Shown: positions 43,116 to 56,500 of the stretch, in pieces
How positions within the stretch are numbered: the first letter of the stretch is position 1
Layout of the letters: each line of letters opens with the position of its first letter
DNA from: Ilex aquifolium
Lineage: Eukaryota > Streptophyta > Magnoliopsida > Aquifoliales > Aquifoliaceae
NCBI GenBank assembly: GCA_951799425.1
Contig: OX637392.1
Span: 55,504,093 to 55,568,092, forward strand
Reading direction: 5' to 3'
DNA: 64,000 nt
Notes under the pieces: generated by a model
What the model saw: only the letters and a program-made list of their open reading frames with translations
Told to the model about the DNA's origin: nothing
Database searches by the model: none
Translations under genes and position numbers: made by a program

Positions 43116-44437
43116 GGAGGAGATGTTGCAGAGTTGAGCAAACGGGACTATTTGAGAAGGAGAGAGAGGTGGAAAGAGCGATAACGTTTGATGCTTGAAA
43201 GGTTGAAAATAATTTTAGTCAACTTTGTGGCTTCTCGGGATTACGCTTTTACCCTTGTCGTCTAATTTAATCACAGAAATGGTATATGTTTATTTATTTA
43301 TTTATCATTTTTTGAGTTATTATCAAAGAACGAATGGACTCGACTCGACTGATATGATCACTAGCTTCATGTTCCGTATCAATGTTCCTCTTTGCGTATT
43401 TGTGTGTGATATTTATTCATCGAAATGGTAGCATTTTATTTGGAATATTAGAAAAATGGTGAGACATTATAATGTATGAAGTCTCATTTGCACATCATCA
43501 GAATTCAAAATAAATCGAGGATTTATAGCTAGTTCATTTGCTATCATAATTTTCTAATCATATATAAATTACTTCATGCAGAATTGTAGGCTTTTCTTAC
43601 TAGTAGATATGAAATTAAAATAATATTTACAGGAATCATGAATCTCCTCCCCGGTCTGATTAAAGACAAACCATGTATAGTGGAATTAAGGTATTTATGA
43701 GAAAAAAATTCCTTATGACTTGACCCCAGAAGATTGTCTAAATTTGAACGCATACATCATGTATTGGTATATGCATAAAAATATACCAACTTTTAAAAAA
43801 AAAAAAAATCTGTTAAGAAGACACGATAATTTTTTAACCAAAAGAAAAGAAGATTAAGAAAATCCATTTGAATAAAAAAAATAGAATTTTGAAAGTCAAG
43901 AACAAATGATTATAAAAGAAGAATTATACTGGGTATTTTTTTAAAAAAAAAAAACGAAACGGTAGAAATTGTATTAATAAGATAAATCTGAAAGAAGATA
44001 TGACACTAAGAATTCTCGTGTCATCTCTTTCCAAACATCATCATTCTCATAACATCTAGACTTTCAAGCCAACTAATGAGCTACGCAATTTCTTAAATGC
44101 CTAACATTAAACAATGAAGAAAAAATAAACAATCGAATAATACATTGACCATCCCTACAATGGAGCCCAAAGAAGAAAAATCCTTAGAATTATTACCCAA
44201 CACCAAGTATTTGCAACATCTTACCATAAACGACCAAAAAAAAAGGACAAAAAGATTTACTCCAAAGTGTAAAAACAATTAATATTGATGTATGAAATTA
44301 TAAAAGGGTATTTTGGTCATTTCCCTCAATGAACAAGGAAAGTTTCTCCTCAAGAAGGAAGAATCGAGAAGAGGTTAGAAAAGCCAAGCTGGCGGCTAAC
44401 GACCTTTTAACACAGCTGTTTTTGTACGGAGGTACCC
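43116..44437. other. LecRK upstream region, no gene seen
   Basis: A/T-rich. The first 100 bp upstream of the gene is a CT-rich leader on the minus strand. No clear TATA box was fixed. The rest has no feature I can support. Confidence 0.5.
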
Positions 44438-45330
44438 AATGGTATGCTGTCCTGAAATTCTTGTATGTCAGTATGACTAAGCACATGACATTATCAGAAC
44501 TAGGAATGCATTATTTTTTTTTTTTGATAATTTATACTTAGATCCCCATAATTATGTCTATTGCTTCACATTTGCCTTCTAAACTTTCTGTTTTCTTATC
44601 CTTGCACTTTAAATTCATTTGAGATGTCAATGATAGCTATTGTGGATAGAGTTACCAATTAGGGATGGCGGTGGATAGGAGAAAAATGGATATTCGTTTA
44701 AACCCGCTCTATTTAGATCGAAAATGGATCAAATATATTGAACGATGGACGTATACGAAAATACTCGTATAAACTCATACGAGAATGGATGCGAAGATGG
44801 ACTGAAACTTATCTCAGTCCCGCCCCATCCCCACTAAACCCGATAGCTTTTTATATAATGAGGTTCCCATAAGTAGATTTTTTAGGATAAATCTATTTTT
44901 TCCAACAGATCTAGAGTTTTTTTTAGCATTGATCTATTTTTTTCCCCACATACCTAGTGTTTTTCTTCACATATCTGGCCTTTTTGGCATAGATCTATTT
45001 TCTTGTGTAAAGACTTAGCATGAAGGCAGGGGCGGAGGCAGGGACAGGCATGGGTGGTGAAAGAGGGGACGAGGATTATAATTTATCCGCGGAGCAGGAA
45101 TAAGGATTAAAACTTATCCCATTAACAGAGGTGAACCGAGAGTGGACAAACTTTTTTGAAGCTGGTACGGGAGTGAAAACTACTCCCTCGCCCCAGTCCA
45201 CTGTCATTCCTATATTAATGGTATGCTGCCACAAATTCTTTTATGTCAATATGACTTGGCACATGGCACTATTAGAACTATGGGATTTTTTATTTTTATT
45301 TATGAATAAATTACAGTTAGACTCCTTAAA
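44438..45330. repeat. Direct repeat pair flanking a hAT-like MITE
   Basis: About 105 bp starting AATGGTATGCTG occurs at 44438-44545 and again at 45216-45330, about 80 percent alike. Between them lies an element (about 44661-45211) with ends AGGGATGGCGGTGGATAGG and, read back, AGGAATGACAGTGGACTGG, a terminus type common in plant hAT MITEs. Confidence 0.6.
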
Positions 45331-45776
45331 TCTCATATGGGATCACATTACATGCGAAAATTTGCAACGACAATTCCCTTAAGAACAAAATGCTTAGTCT
45401 GTTTTTTCACACTGCACATTAAATTATTAGTTTGAGTTTCACATTGCCTCGTTATATCGATTTTTGTTCAATTGCTCCAACAAATCAGTATAGACATGGG
45501 ACCCAAGAATGTTATTATTGACAGAAGATGGTTGAAAAGTCTTCCAAAAAAATATCAATATTGGATCCTTTGACTGCAACAAATTGTATTCACAATACTT
45601 AAATGTGTGATGTGAGGAGAGTGGACTTTGTTCATTTGTGAACGTAATGTATGACTTTTGCATGGTCTAGCTTTATAACAAAGTCAAGCTTACATATGAG
45701 AGAGAATAACTATGATATATATATATTGGTTCAACAGTTAGGGATGTTTGGGCTAATTCACTTGTATCTTGATTAA

Positions 45777-46075
45777 TTATCTCTCCGCTCTATGGATTAA
45801 GTCTCCTAGGGGTCCGGGAGTAACGGCCCCGGGAAAAATTTTTGAGCCCGTTTTGTAGCCCTGTGCGCTGGAATCATTATTTTGGGTGATTAGGGTTCTT
45901 GTTTGATGTACTACTGGCCGCTCTGTACTCATTCTTGAATATAGTGAAATTCCTGCAGTTTCGTGAACGTAAGCGAATTGTCGAACCACGTAAATATTGT
46001 TTTGTGCGTGTGATTGTTTTTCTTAAGCGTGTGTTTTCTCTATTTTTGTTTCTCGCAGGTTTGAGAATTTCGTGA
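45777..46075 (+). mobile_element. Ty1/copia-like LTR remnant
   Basis: The run GAATATAGTGAAATTCCTGC, TTCGTGAACGTAAGCGAATTG and CGAACCACGTAAAT, followed by T-rich sequence, is the familiar 3' part of many plant copia LTRs. No internal region or second LTR is present. Ends are approximate. Confidence 0.6.
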
Positions 46076-48035
46076 AAATTTCCCTTCAAGAGAGAGAGAG
46101 AGTTGCTTAGCTGCCAATTTGATAGAAGTCACTTGAAGCAATCAGTCTGGAACTTTGATTACAAGAGCTACTAACAGTGTTTTTGCTTCAATTCTTCCAT
46201 ATAGTTATGTAGGGAGTGCTGACTTTGGATGAAGATTGTAGGTTGAATACATTTTTTTTTTTCAATTCTAATGTAGAGCACTAACCAAATTAAGCCCTCC
46301 CTAATGACGAGGATCAATCATCCCTTGTTCCTAACAAAGAAATCTTGTCTCTCTAACTCCTAATCTTTAGTCGAGGTTTAGAAATTTTGATCACCCCATT
46401 GAACTCTACTTTCATAGTCAAGTTCACTATATCATATACTTGTGTTTAATCCGTGCGATGTACGAGATTTATGTCTCATCTCATCCCACAATTTTCATTC
46501 CATCCTCTCCCGACCCTATTCTGTTGAAAGAAAATAGAAGGGGAAGGAAAGTTGAGAAATTTAAAAATTGAGAAGTTAAAAGAATAAAGATGATGTAATA
46601 CAACCCAATAATATAAGAATTTTTGATAAATGAAGTCAAATTTTAATTGGACAAACAAATGGAAGTATAATAAAAAATAAAAAAAAAATTTACTTTTTCG
46701 GTACCTTTTTGTGTTTCTTGGATGCCAACATGGTCAATGGGTACAAATAACATGATTAATGGGTACTGTAAATAAAAAAATAAAAAAAAAGTAATCCTAT
46801 TTGGACCTAAAACTCTGACCTAATTTGCTGACATAATGACGTGGCTTCAGTGGAACCATTGGATCAACACCAAGTTTCAATGTTTGATGGAGCCCACAGT
46901 CAATCCAAAAGTCATAGTGAATTAGGTCAGTAAATTAGGTTCTAATAGTATTGCTTTAAAAAAAATAGTTATTTAATGAGTGTTGTAGACAAAAAATAAT
47001 TATTTTATAATTTTTTAAATAGTATTATATAAATTATTGTATAATTAAATAATTTTTTATTGACACAAATACGACACGCACCGAAAATAACACAACACAA
47101 AAATAATAATACACGAAAATAACACGACCCGACACCATAAAAAAATGTTAAGAAAAATATGGAGTGATGGGGTGCCACATCAACGACATTCTCACTTATA
47201 CATTATCATGCAAAAATGGTAGAATTAATCAAATAAAAGAATTATTTGTTTAATTCTCTTGAACGTTGCACTATCTTTTCAAGACAATGATAGTTCAATG
47301 GTATCTGGTAGTGATTTCATAACTAATGTTATGTGACATGTTTCGCCAGATTCCACAGAATGTTATTTTTATCAAATAATATTTATCTCCAAATTTCACA
47401 TATTTTTAATCGTCAAATTCCATTAATATTATGTGTAATTAACAGTACCTGTACGATGTACAAATATTTACGTACCCGTTTCGTACACTCTCTCTCAACC
47501 CAAACATCCCCAACCCACCCCACCCCACCCCCCCGCACCGTACCCGACCTTCCTCCATCCCCATCCCCATTTTCCTTTTTTTTTTTTCTGTAAAAAATAT
47601 CTTATACATCGCACAGGGCCGTGTTTACATTAATTCTATATCGACATTTACATATAAAAAGGTGCAAACTTGTAATATAAACAGAGCAATTAAGTAGCAC
47701 TTTCTCATTCCCAACTTGGTTGCAAACTGATATGCTTCTTCTTCTGTATAACAATCGAAGTTCTTCTAAGACGTTACTGAAATTACTTCATTCAGTATGA
47801 AACGTATTAGTTAATCCTAAAGTTATTCAAATCCCACTTCTTATAAAAGACCGAAAAAAAGCTGAATTCATTGAATACTTTTTTTCAAAAATGGGTTTAT
47901 TTTATAACCTTGCTATTTAATACTTTTGCTTCTTTTTTTTTTTTTTTTTTTTTTCTGGTTCAAAGTAAGAAAGGGAGAGGGACGATCAGTAGGTGAGGGT
48001 TCCCCCACTATAGAATGTCCAGTTTGAATCATAGC
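46076..48035. other. Intergenic, with C-rich tract
   Basis: No gene seen. 47505-47575 is strongly C-rich (repeated CCCCACCCCA and CCATCCCCAT), giving a G-rich minus strand able in principle to form a G-quadruplex. A long poly-T lies at 47932-47954. Confidence 0.55.
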
Positions 48036-48039
48036 TACT

Positions 48040-48836
48040 GATGATGTCTCGGAATTAATCGCCCAGGCCCAGCCTGATATGGCTCTGTTGGGTTTTACGG
48101 GGTAGGCTTAAGAAAACTAAGGTTATGCAATGCAGGACAAATAATGTAAGTGGTTCACCCTAGTCGATGGACTTGGGCTACATCCACTGTAATGGAGGCT
48201 CTTGCTCCTTTATGAAATGTATTGATCTCAAATGGTTATAAGAAAATTACAGGCGCAGGGCCGTTATGGATCCTTTCTTAACTGGATATTCAGGAATCAA
48301 GGGCAAAAATACCAGAAAGAAGGTTAGGAAGAAGGCTCAGGAGTCGATCCCCCCTCCTTGCTTCTACTGTTCTATTTATATCGTGCCCATCCCTAGGGTT
48401 TTTTGCTCTTCTTCTTCCTTTTCTTAATCTTGTGGGGACCTTTCGTCCTTTCTCTGCAAGTCTTTATGTCCGCCGGCGGTACTGTGCCCACGATCATCTT
48501 GGTTCGTTCGGCACTACTTCTCTCTGCCTTTTGCAGGGTGTAACTCTGAGGAATCAGAGCCGGTTCTCTTTGTCCTTAGAGCACGTGGCGTAATAGAGCT
48601 CATCTTAGGTTGTGGGTCGAGAATAGGATCAGGGCTGGGTTGTTGGCTCTTTGGTCTCTTAGGCCCCCTATTCTCGATGTGGGCTGGCTGTGGACCATTT
48701 CTTTTGAGCTTCGAAGTCCACATTCAGGATTTTCAGGGTGTATTGGGCTCGGCTATCATGGCGGCCCAGACCCAAAAACCTATCCTCATCAGCTACTAAT
48801 GCAGAAGGACAATCTGTTACTATAACATCATCAAAG
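48040..48836. mobile_element. Probable LTR fragment
   Basis: A G/C-richer block bounded by TGATGATG and CATCATCA, with GGTTCACCCTAGTCGATGGAC and CCACTGTAATGGAGGCTCTTG, phrases usual in plant LTRs. No target duplication was found and no internal coding region is attached. Possibly a solo LTR. Confidence 0.35.
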
Positions 48837-51026
48837 TTAAGTAACAAACCACGCTATTCCCGTGAACAAAATTTCGCTTGATAATTGATGCATTAATAGA
48901 AGAGAGAACCATTTTTGTAGGGATGCATTGCAAACCATTTTTTTTTTCTCGATTACTATATACTTGGGATGGAAAGTCAATAAAGAATTGAAAAAGGATA
49001 AATCGTGCATTGAAATATTGAGAGAACCGGAGTCTTTTTAAATTTTGATGTGCTTAGAATTAGTTTCAATATAAATCACTTAATTAAGCTCGATTGTCGA
49101 ATTTAGATTATTGTTCATTATGTATCTTTAGAAACTATTTTTTTTTTCCTCAACTCAACTTGCCTTAGATGGCCCCAACATGGGTTCCCCTAACTAGATA
49201 TGCATTTTAAAAATTCTATTGGGAATTGCATATTCCCTTCAAGGCGTGTTTGGCAAAATTTTTTGGATTGTATAAGACAGGAATTATAAATCCAATTCTT
49301 GGTTATCCGGTCCAACATGATGGGTTATAAATTGGAACAATACTATGTAACTCAAATTTGCAACTCAAATTTATATATCAAATGAAAGGGACCATTGAAT
49401 CAGTGAGTCTCATTTTAACCAATCCATTGTTTGGAATGGGAGATGTGGGGGCCATTGAACTCTTTTTTTGTTGATTTTACCATCATACCCCCAATACTAA
49501 TTCAATTCATGTTTTTTCTGTTCAATGCAGGGGTATTAAAGTAATTTAGTTCCTTATCCGGTTGGTGGGGAATAAGTGGACCCTGGAATTGAATTGGGAT
49601 TTGATGGGCCCCAACATGGGGTACACCAAAAAGTAATAGCTAATGGTTATACATGCCAATATGTCACCTTCTACCATGTGCCACCCCCTTTTAGGCTGAC
49701 TCAAGTTAATTTGAGATCTAAAATGACAATATTAAAAGAAGTTTTTTTTTATTTTTAATATAAATTTAAAAAAATTAATATATTATTAATTTATTATGTG
49801 AGAGAGAGACAGAAAAATGACGTGTTAGTATTGTCGAAAAAAATATTTTAATTTTAATTTTTTGTTTTTTACCGAAGAGATAGTCTAATTTTAACTTTTT
49901 TTGATATATTTTTTACTTATTTTTACAAAGAGAGAGTGAGTAGGGGTAAATATAAATTGATTTTTTAGTACTTTTATTTTTTCAATTTATAATTTTTAGA
50001 TTTCTAATGTTATGGATTAGATCATAGACTTAAATTATTATAATAAATTTTTTTGATTGTATTTAATTTTTTAAAGCTTAAGATAGAAGGTTTTTTTTTT
50101 TTTTTTTTAATACTGTTGAGCTGCCCTGCCCCTTTCATGAAATAATGATTTTTATTCTTGTTATACATGCACGTCAAGCAACTTGGAAAATAAATTGGCA
50201 CACAATTTTAGAATTTTATTGAGTCATCATTGTTTTGATGGTTACCTCGAAAACCCGAAAACAATAGGTAATGAACCATGGGAAAATGATGGGATAGGGA
50301 CAAAAAATAGATGATAATCTTTTGACAAGAGACGAATTTGACATAAAATTTATAGGTTAGAGTTGAATAGTTATTGACACTAATTCGAATAGAGAATGAC
50401 TCGCTAATAAAAATAATAAGTGAGTTAGGTTGGTATCAATTACAAATAATTTAATTTTAACACGACAAACCCATACAATTGGCGTTGTAAGTGAAAGTTT
50501 CATTTTTCTTACTTTTTGATCAATTTTAGCCAAAAATCTTGTAAAACTTGAGGATCGAGTTTTTTATTTGATTTTACTTGTTTTTGGTATTATTGGACAG
50601 AATTATTGCTATTTTTTCACGCTTAATTTTTCAGAATATGATTATGAGCTGTACAATGATTAATATTTTTTAAGTTTACAAGCTTGGTTGGGAGAGAGAG
50701 AGAGGGTTCCCTACTTTCAGAATTTCGATTTACATGTCATATGTGTCAATCCGATTACTTAGACGACTAATAAATATATTAAATTAGAGCTGATTAGTAC
50801 GTGACATGAATTGAATTAAATATGAAACGACATGACGCAATTGATGCCTGTAACAATTTTTTATGATGTTTTCAGCTTTAATATTTGTTGCAAAAACAAA
50901 AAGAAAAATTTTGATTTTTATTCTCTTCTTATGAATCATTTTCTGGCACATAGATTATTCTCCTGGAAATCATTGAGAATAGGACAATTAACTAGATTTG
51001 GTGCATGCCGGCACAATAATGTAAAT
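48837..51026. other. Intergenic, no gene seen
   Basis: A/T-rich with poly-T tracts at 49740 and 50090. No reading frame or RNA gene can be supported. Confidence 0.55.
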
Positions 51027-51689
51027 AGTAAATTACACATATGATCCTTAAATTATGATTTTTGTGTCAATTAAACTCTTAATTTTTGTTTTTGTCAATT
51101 GAACTTCTAAACTCTCTAATTGTATCGATTGAACCTTTTTGTCGATTGGTTATGGATATGTTGCTCATCTTCTTCTCACTCGTCTGATTCAAAGCTTTCA
51201 GACTCTAGTTCCGAGATCTCAAGATAGCATAAGTCCTTTGTGTTGTACTTGTATGAGAACATCACAAAAAGACAATGGTTGATTACTGTCTTCCTTTGAT
51301 TGCTTCCATGGTCCAGGACTCTTCCCAAGGTCCGACTAACGAAATTTCAGATCAAGAAATGTCACCTAAAGCACACCTTCAAAGTTGGACTTGAAACACG
51401 CCTTCAAAACTCACCTTTCTTGAACCCACCGCCCTTTTGTTAGGTTTTTTAACAGAAAGCGATAAAGTGTGTTCCTCACGTGACACAAAATGGTGGGAAT
51501 AAACTATACATATGACATTTTGTCTTTTTGTGCTATATGGTTGTGTGAGTGGCACAGTCTAACAAAGGTAGATAAAAAGACTCAATTGACACAATTAGAG
51601 AGTTCAGAAGTTCAATTGACAAAAAAAAAATAAAAATGAACTTAATTGACACAAAAGTCATATTTTAAGGACCATATATATAATTTACT
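51027..51689. mobile_element. Foldback MITE (~663 bp)
   Basis: The first 100 bp (AGTAAATTACACATATGATCC … CTAACTCTCTAATTG-type) are repeated inverted at the right end, which read back starts AGTAAATTATATATATGGTCC. Non-coding. The design parallels the element at 38685 but the sequence differs. Confidence 0.7.
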
Positions 51690-52217
51690 CTAATTAAAAA
51701 GCAAAACCTAGACATACATTGGTTATGACATTAATCAACGAATTATTAATGGTGAGATCTTCCATCATAAATTTTAGTTTTTTTAAAATAAATTCAATAA
51801 CATATTGTCTGTCGTTTGCTGAAGGATAATCTATATAATAAGGAAGCTAGGCATTTGAATTTTATCCCCACATATATTTTTTTCGTTCATTCCTATCACA
51901 AGTTAAATCATTTAATTTTTGATTAATTTGTGGCTCAATATAAGTTTATTTCGAACATTGTTAATAGCGTACATATGTTGATGTTTTTTTTGAGGTAATG
52001 TATTTTGACAAAATTTTATTGATTTTTGTTTTATAAAATAATGGGTAGAAATTAAAGAAAGAGAAAGAAAGAAATTATTATTTAATATAGTAAGATTAAT
52101 TTTTTTGAACACTCTGATTTTATATTGCTCCGTAACTTTAAACACGAGTTATTACTAGGGTTTATATAATAAAATAGAGCGTTTTTTAAACCTTCAAACT
52201 TATATAGATCAACTTTA

Positions 52218-52434
52218 AGAGATAGCTCAATTGGTAATAGAGGTGAGCTGTAAATCTAAACGTCTTGAATTCGAATCTTTGAGATAAGGTCACGCCATGA
52301 AAGAATTATCCCTTATGAATACCCTAATTCCGGCGTGACTGACCAGCTTTTCACTGGATCGGGGAGGAGATTAATCGAGGTGCGCGTAAGTTGACTCGAA
52401 CACTCTTGACCATTAAATTAAAAAAAAAAAAAAA
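52218..52434 (+). mobile_element. tRNA-derived SINE (Au-like)
   Basis: An A box (TAGCTCAATTGGTAATAG, about 52223) and a B box (TTGAATTCGAATC, about 52265) sit at tRNA spacing, followed by a body with TTCACTGGATCGGGGAGG and a 3' end ATTAATCGAGGTGCGCGTAA, then A14. Partly matching ACTTAT(A/C)TAG flanks may be target duplications. The tail is shared with the truncated copies in the tandem units. Transcription by RNA polymerase III is expected for the family. Confidence 0.8.
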
Positions 52435-53468
52435 CTTATCTAGAGCTAAATTTATATACTAGATAACACTTAAATTTTTCGAATATGATATATCATTAAA
52501 AAAAATAATAAATGGTGACGTCATTTATCTCTATTAATGACGTTATAAATAAATTGACAAATGGCCTCCAGAACGCCACAGATAGCACCAGCAGTATACC
52601 ACCATCTGATAAATGCCGGCTAGGAGGGTAAAGGTTGCAGTCTGGAATAAAACGCAATCGGCGCACGTTAGCCCGCGTGTATTTTTCAAAACAGGATTTA
52701 TTACAAAACAGGAATATTTCCAAGTACACATGTAACAATATAAATACTTTTGAGAAATTTGACAAATGTATCCCAACATAAAAATTTTCAAAATACAAGG
52801 ATTCGGAAGCCGTGATCTCAGATTTGTTCCCAAAATTCTTTGGATTCCACAGAATATTAGAATCCAATTCCACAAAACCCCTCTGGATTTTTGAGCTCAT
52901 TATTTTCACTCCCCCTATTTTTGATCTGTGAGTGCATTTTTAAGATTATTTTTGGGAACTGAGCTTCAGTTAGATACTGGGTTTTGATTGGTGTATTGAA
53001 ATTAGTAGTGGGTTTTGATTGGTTGATTGAATGAAGTTTGTTTTTTTTTTTCTCGTTATGATGCTTCTTGTTTTCGTTGTATAGTTTGATGTGTACATTG
53101 TTTGGGGAGAGAGTTTTTTTCAAGTTGTTTGTATTTGTACTTCTGGTTTTTGTTTTTCATTTGCTATAAAGAAGAGAAGTTTTTGTTGAAGTTTGCTATA
53201 GAAAGGAGAATCTTTATGGGTTTTTTTTTAGCTGTTTTAAACTTAATGATGGTGATATATGATTTAGTAGGTTGGTGTCATTTCATTGATAGTGGAAAAT
53301 GAAGATTTTTTTTTTCTCACTTTGGGGGTAATTTGGTGATCTGGGTCTGAAATTTGGAGTGAATTTAGTTGATATTCCATTTGGTGTTTTTATAACTTTA
53401 AGGGCTTAATTGTTGAACTGTGTCTGAATTCAGGAGGTGAATTTAGAGCAATAAACAGTGGGGTGTGG
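52435..53468. other. MUCI70 upstream region and leader
   Basis: The TATA-like AATATAAATAC at 52737-52747 is the best promoter candidate. AATTCAG at 53427-53433 looks like a splice acceptor, so the leader probably contains an intron. A 137-codon minus-strand frame here has no recognisable domain and was not called. Confidence 0.4.
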
Positions 53469-53507
53469 ATGAGAGAGAAAATTGAGGCATTGGAGGGACA
53501 ACAATGA
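53469..53507 (+). promoter_or_regulatory. Upstream ORF overlapping the MUCI70 start (ATGA)
   Basis: An ATG at 53469 opens 12 codons ending in the TGA at 53505-53507, which overlaps the main ATG at 53504-53506. This may reduce or regulate translation through restart. Confidence 0.55.
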
Positions 53508-56500
53508 CTACTGTGTCATTGGGTCTACGTTCTTCAGGAAGTAATGGATCACTACAACAACAGCAAATTCAGAACGGTGTGGTGACAATCCAGACGACGC
53601 CCCCTGTCGCTAATCGTAAGGCTTCTAAGATGTTGAAAGATAAGGAGAGGTTGTTTCACTGGATCTGCAAGTTCGCCCCTCGCAAGAAGTTTGGCATGCT
53701 GCTCTTGTGTGTAGTTTCAGCTTTGGTTTTCGTACTGGTGTTGTCTATTGGCAAAGAAGGTCTGGTTTCCAATCTTTTATCTCTGTTCTTTATTTACTGC
53801 ATTGTCTGATTGTAGCTTAGCTGACACCCTCACCCCTAACACACACAGATAGGCAAATGTATAGTATGATTACTTTTGACAAGTAAGTCAATGGAAGACC
53901 AGACTCTTATACTAAATGGCGGTGGTTGTTAATCTTGTTTTCTACAGCATTCAATTATGTTTATTTTCTGGATGTATGAATGCATGTGTTTAAGGTTCAT
54001 TGTATGAGTGTGTGTGTGTGCATTACTCTTAACTTTGCAGAACTTGCTGAGAGATAAGTGGCCTACCATCTGGTGTCTCATTGCATAATGGTCATGGTGA
54101 TTAAACCTACTAAATGTGGATCTTGATTGTATTAATGTGGAATGTTGTGTCAAATACCGTCCTTTTGTACTCTGCCCCATGTTGGGTCAAGTTGGTTTGG
54201 TCATGGGAATTTCCGGATTAGGTTTGCCTTTAATTAATTGCAATAGTGATCAATTTTAATCTTCGTGTGTATGCAGTTATACGAATGTGTATTTTAGTTG
54301 TACATGACCTATCTGAGTTGTGAATGTTGATCAGTACTGTTGACTTGATTGAGTAAATATTTGTTGTGTTTTGGCTTGTTTGCAGGTGAAGATGCACAAG
54401 GCGGTATGCAAAACATCAGTTTTAACAGCAGTATATCCCATTTATCTTGGCCCCCATATGGGGAAGAAGTAAACGATGAAGACTTTTTTTCTTCTGAACC
54501 AAATGATGTGGGAGAAAATGCAAGCATAGCCCAGCCTCCGCCTCCTCAAGCATATTTTTTGGGATATACCCTTCCTCCTGGGAATCCATGTCAAAGTTTC
54601 TCATTGCCTCCCCCACCAGCGGATAAAAAAAAGACAGGACCACGTCGTAAGTTTGAGTTTTCATCAATTGCTTTGCCAATCATTATTCCCCTTTGTTGTT
54701 GCTGCTGACGTTCACGCACTTATAGTTATAAATAGGTCTAGACTCTTTAGAAACCATGTTGTTCTTTTTTCGATTCTGGGAAATTTGATTTTATGACTAG
54801 AGTATTAATTTTGCTAAATTTTCTTGCTTTTTCGCTGTTTCAGCATGTCCAGTATGTTATCTTCCTGTAGAAGAAGCTATCGCCTTGATGCCAAACTTCC
54901 CATCATTTTCTCCTGTGCTTAAAAATTTGACCTATATTCATGAAGAAAATTTAACTAGAAGTGAGTTTGGAGGCTCAGATTTCGGGGGATATCCTTCGTT
55001 GGTGCAGAGGAGTGATTCTTACAATATAAGAGAGTCAATGAGCGTGCACTGCGGGTATGATGATTTTTACTACGCCAAGTTTAGCTGAATATACATTTTC
55101 CAACTGGTGGTCACTTTCTTGAAAAACATTCTTGCTCCATGATTTCCTCTTTCAAATCATTCACTTGTAATTACGTGCAATGGGTTCTTAATGCTTCTTG
55201 CTAGTTTTGTTTGGTGTTTTTTGACTGGCACATATCCACGTTAATAGATTTGTCAGAGGAGCTAAGCCCGGACATCAGACAGGGTTTGACATTGATGATT
55301 CTGACCTTTCTGAGATGGAAACATGTCAGGGTGTGGTTGTTGCATCAGCAATATTTGGTAATGTTCTTTCTAAATGCCTTGTATACCTTGTTCCCATGTT
55401 TGAGTTTGTGGATTAATAGTATAATAAATGCATTACTGATTAGGGGCCTTTGATTTAATACGACAACCAAGGAACATCAGTGAACATGCCAGGAAAAATG
55501 TCTGCTTCTATATGTTTGTGGATGAAGAGACGGAAGCATTTTTAAGAAATTCTGGTGATCTGGACAGTAGCAAGAAAAATGGGTTGTGGAGAATTGTTGT
55601 CATCTACAACCTACCTTACACTGATCCAAGACGCAATGGGAAGGTAAATGTTTCCAATTTTAGTTGGCTTAGGGGTAGTCACTAGTCAGTATGCTAGATG
55701 ACCACAGTAGACGACCCAGTATGTGAAGTTGTCTAATATATTCCGTTTATCTTGTATAAGATCATTGCATGAAGCAATGGTTATTTCACTATGGCACCAT
55801 GCTATTGAGGACGTATATTTTCCACATAATCAGAAAATTATGGAGTTGAACATAGACATGTTGCCTCATTATCTCTCGTTATAGGCACTTCCTATTTCGT
55901 ATCTGCTGATAGCTTTCTGCTACTTATTTAGAGTTACAAAGTTTCCCAAGTATTATATTTCAATAGGAGAACTTGGTTTTTGGTTATGCTTGCAGCAATA
56001 TTAGCTGATGAATATAGAACAGATCAAAAGAAAAAGAGAACAGTAACCCACTGTTTGATGCTGCCTTGATATTTAATCTCAATATCAACATGGTCTATTG
56101 TCTTTAACAATGCGAATATTAGTTAGTGTTTTAAAATCTTCTGACCTTGGTAGTGCCTTGGCTGTGGCAGGTTCCAAAGCTTCTATTTCATCGGCTTTTC
56201 CCCAATGCCCGTTATTCTTTATGGATTGATGGAAAACTTGAGCTCGTTGTGGATCCGTATCAAATACTTGAAAGGTACCTCTTTCTTTATTCTTTGTTCA
56301 TTTTCTTTCTTTTTTTCTTTATTCTTTGTTCATTTTCTTTTTAATTTCTTTTACTCATAAAAGGTATCGAAGTTTGATGAAAATTCATGTGAAAACTCTG
56401 CAATCACCTCTTTGATGATACTTGATCTGTTAAGCTAACACCAGGAATTTGCCCCTTAGCATGAGTAGATTTTCATAATATCACTCATTGTGCCCTTTAA

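Noticed and set aside
52496..52909. 137-codon minus-strand frame upstream of MUCI70
   Set aside because: No domain, overlaps the likely promoter, and competing frames are equally long.
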